From positions 1 to 6,023 of the forward strand of contig JAUVLL010000212.1 in NCBI GenBank assembly GCA_030600745.1: a stretch of DNA of 6,023 bases, read 5' to 3'. Position numbers and translations under genes: made by a program. Below the pieces are notes generated by a model. It was not told where the DNA came from. It saw only the letters and a list, made by a program, of their open reading frames with translations, and ran no database searches. Each line of letters starts with the position of its first letter. Within the stretch, counting starts at the first letter, position 1. This DNA comes from Spirochaetaceae bacterium. GTDB taxonomy: Bacteria > Spirochaetota > Spirochaetia > B11-G9. Shown piece after piece: positions 5,861-6,023 of the stretch.

Positions 5861-6023
5861 ATCAATCCTTGAATTTTAAGAACAATCTGGGCAACAATGG
5901 CCGAACCGAAGAAAGTACCTATAAAAACTGCAATTGCAACAACCAACAGTTTCCAGCTGAGCTGTTTAAGCCTTGTAACCTTCATACCTATAGAAATTCC
6001 GGCAAAAGCAAGAATTGGAGTTG
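5857..6023 (-). CDS. C-terminal 54 residues of an integral membrane protein, probably a transporter (5' end outside window)
   Basis: Only the end of this gene is present; it enters from the right edge. The visible sequence is strongly hydrophobic. It holds the end of one membrane segment (TPILAFAGISIGM), a short polar turn with basic residues (KVTRLKQLSWK), then a last membrane helix of about 25 residues (LLVVAIAVFIGTFFGSAIVAQIVL), ending KIQGLI. The small-residue-rich helices are typical of secondary transporters. I do not recognise the family with confidence; a DUF3100-type protein is one idea, since I loosely associate that family with M20 hydrolases. The stop overlaps the amidohydrolase ATG by 4 bases (ATGA), the arrangement expected for tightly co-expressed genes, which suggests uptake of the substrate that the hydrolase cuts. 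Confidence 0.75.
   Translation of the reverse strand, partial: TPILAFAGISIGMKVTRLKQLSWKLLVVAIAVFIGTFFGSAIVAQIVLKIQGLI
5866..5870 (-). promoter_or_regulatory. Ribosome binding site for the amidohydrolase, inside the upstream membrane-protein gene
   Basis: The minus strand reads AAGGA 5 bases before the ATG at 5860, within the Gln-Gly codons at the end of the upstream gene. Together with the ATGA overlap it supports this start and coupled translation. Confidence 0.65.

Noticed and set aside
4738..5879. Several plus-strand frames of 65-99 codons across the amidohydrolase gene
   Set aside because: All overlap conserved M20 motifs on the other strand and resemble no protein family; they are shadows of the real gene.
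1..6023. Search for a mobile element, CRISPR array, tRNA or defence/antidefence system
   Set aside because: No direct repeats, transposase, integrase, cloverleaf or nuclease/toxin-like gene was seen; every gene present is a housekeeping or metabolic type.

Overview
The window is an ordinary bacterial chromosomal segment of compact, AT-rich DNA with short intergenic gaps. It most resembles a spirochaete. The clue is a linked parE-parC pair of a short type (599 and 638 residues) with ParE motifs such as VGLNGVGTKAVNALS, the form I associate with Spirochaetes and Bacteroidetes topoisomerase IV. This assignment rests on recalled family features, not on a search.

Layout, left to right. Positions 1-4090 hold a three-gene minus-strand cluster, transcribed from right to left. 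parE (4090 to 2291) overlaps parC (2291 to 375) by one base, and parC is followed after 6 bases by an RluA-type pseudouridine synthase that runs off the left edge. parE and parC together would form the A2B2 type IIA topoisomerase. The synthase modifies RNA and probably shares only the transcript. Positions 4091-4244 are a divergent promoter region with two short perfect inverted repeats. A small cytosolic parvulin prolyl isomerase (ppiC-like) lies at 4245-4520 on the plus strand. It converges, across 17 bases, on a minus-strand M20 amidohydrolase (5860 to 4538). The amidohydrolase start overlaps by 4 bases the stop of an upstream membrane protein, of which only the last 54 residues are in the window. 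That pair looks like a transport-plus-hydrolysis unit for an amide-bonded substrate, but the substrate cannot be read from the sequence.

I found no mobile element, CRISPR array, RNA gene or defence system, and no sign of a new multi-gene system. The observations most worth checking are residue changes at known drug-contact positions of the topoisomerase (quinolone sites in both subunits, aminocoumarin site in ParE). Next are overlapping perfect palindromes inside the amidohydrolase gene and the hydrolase-membrane protein pairing.
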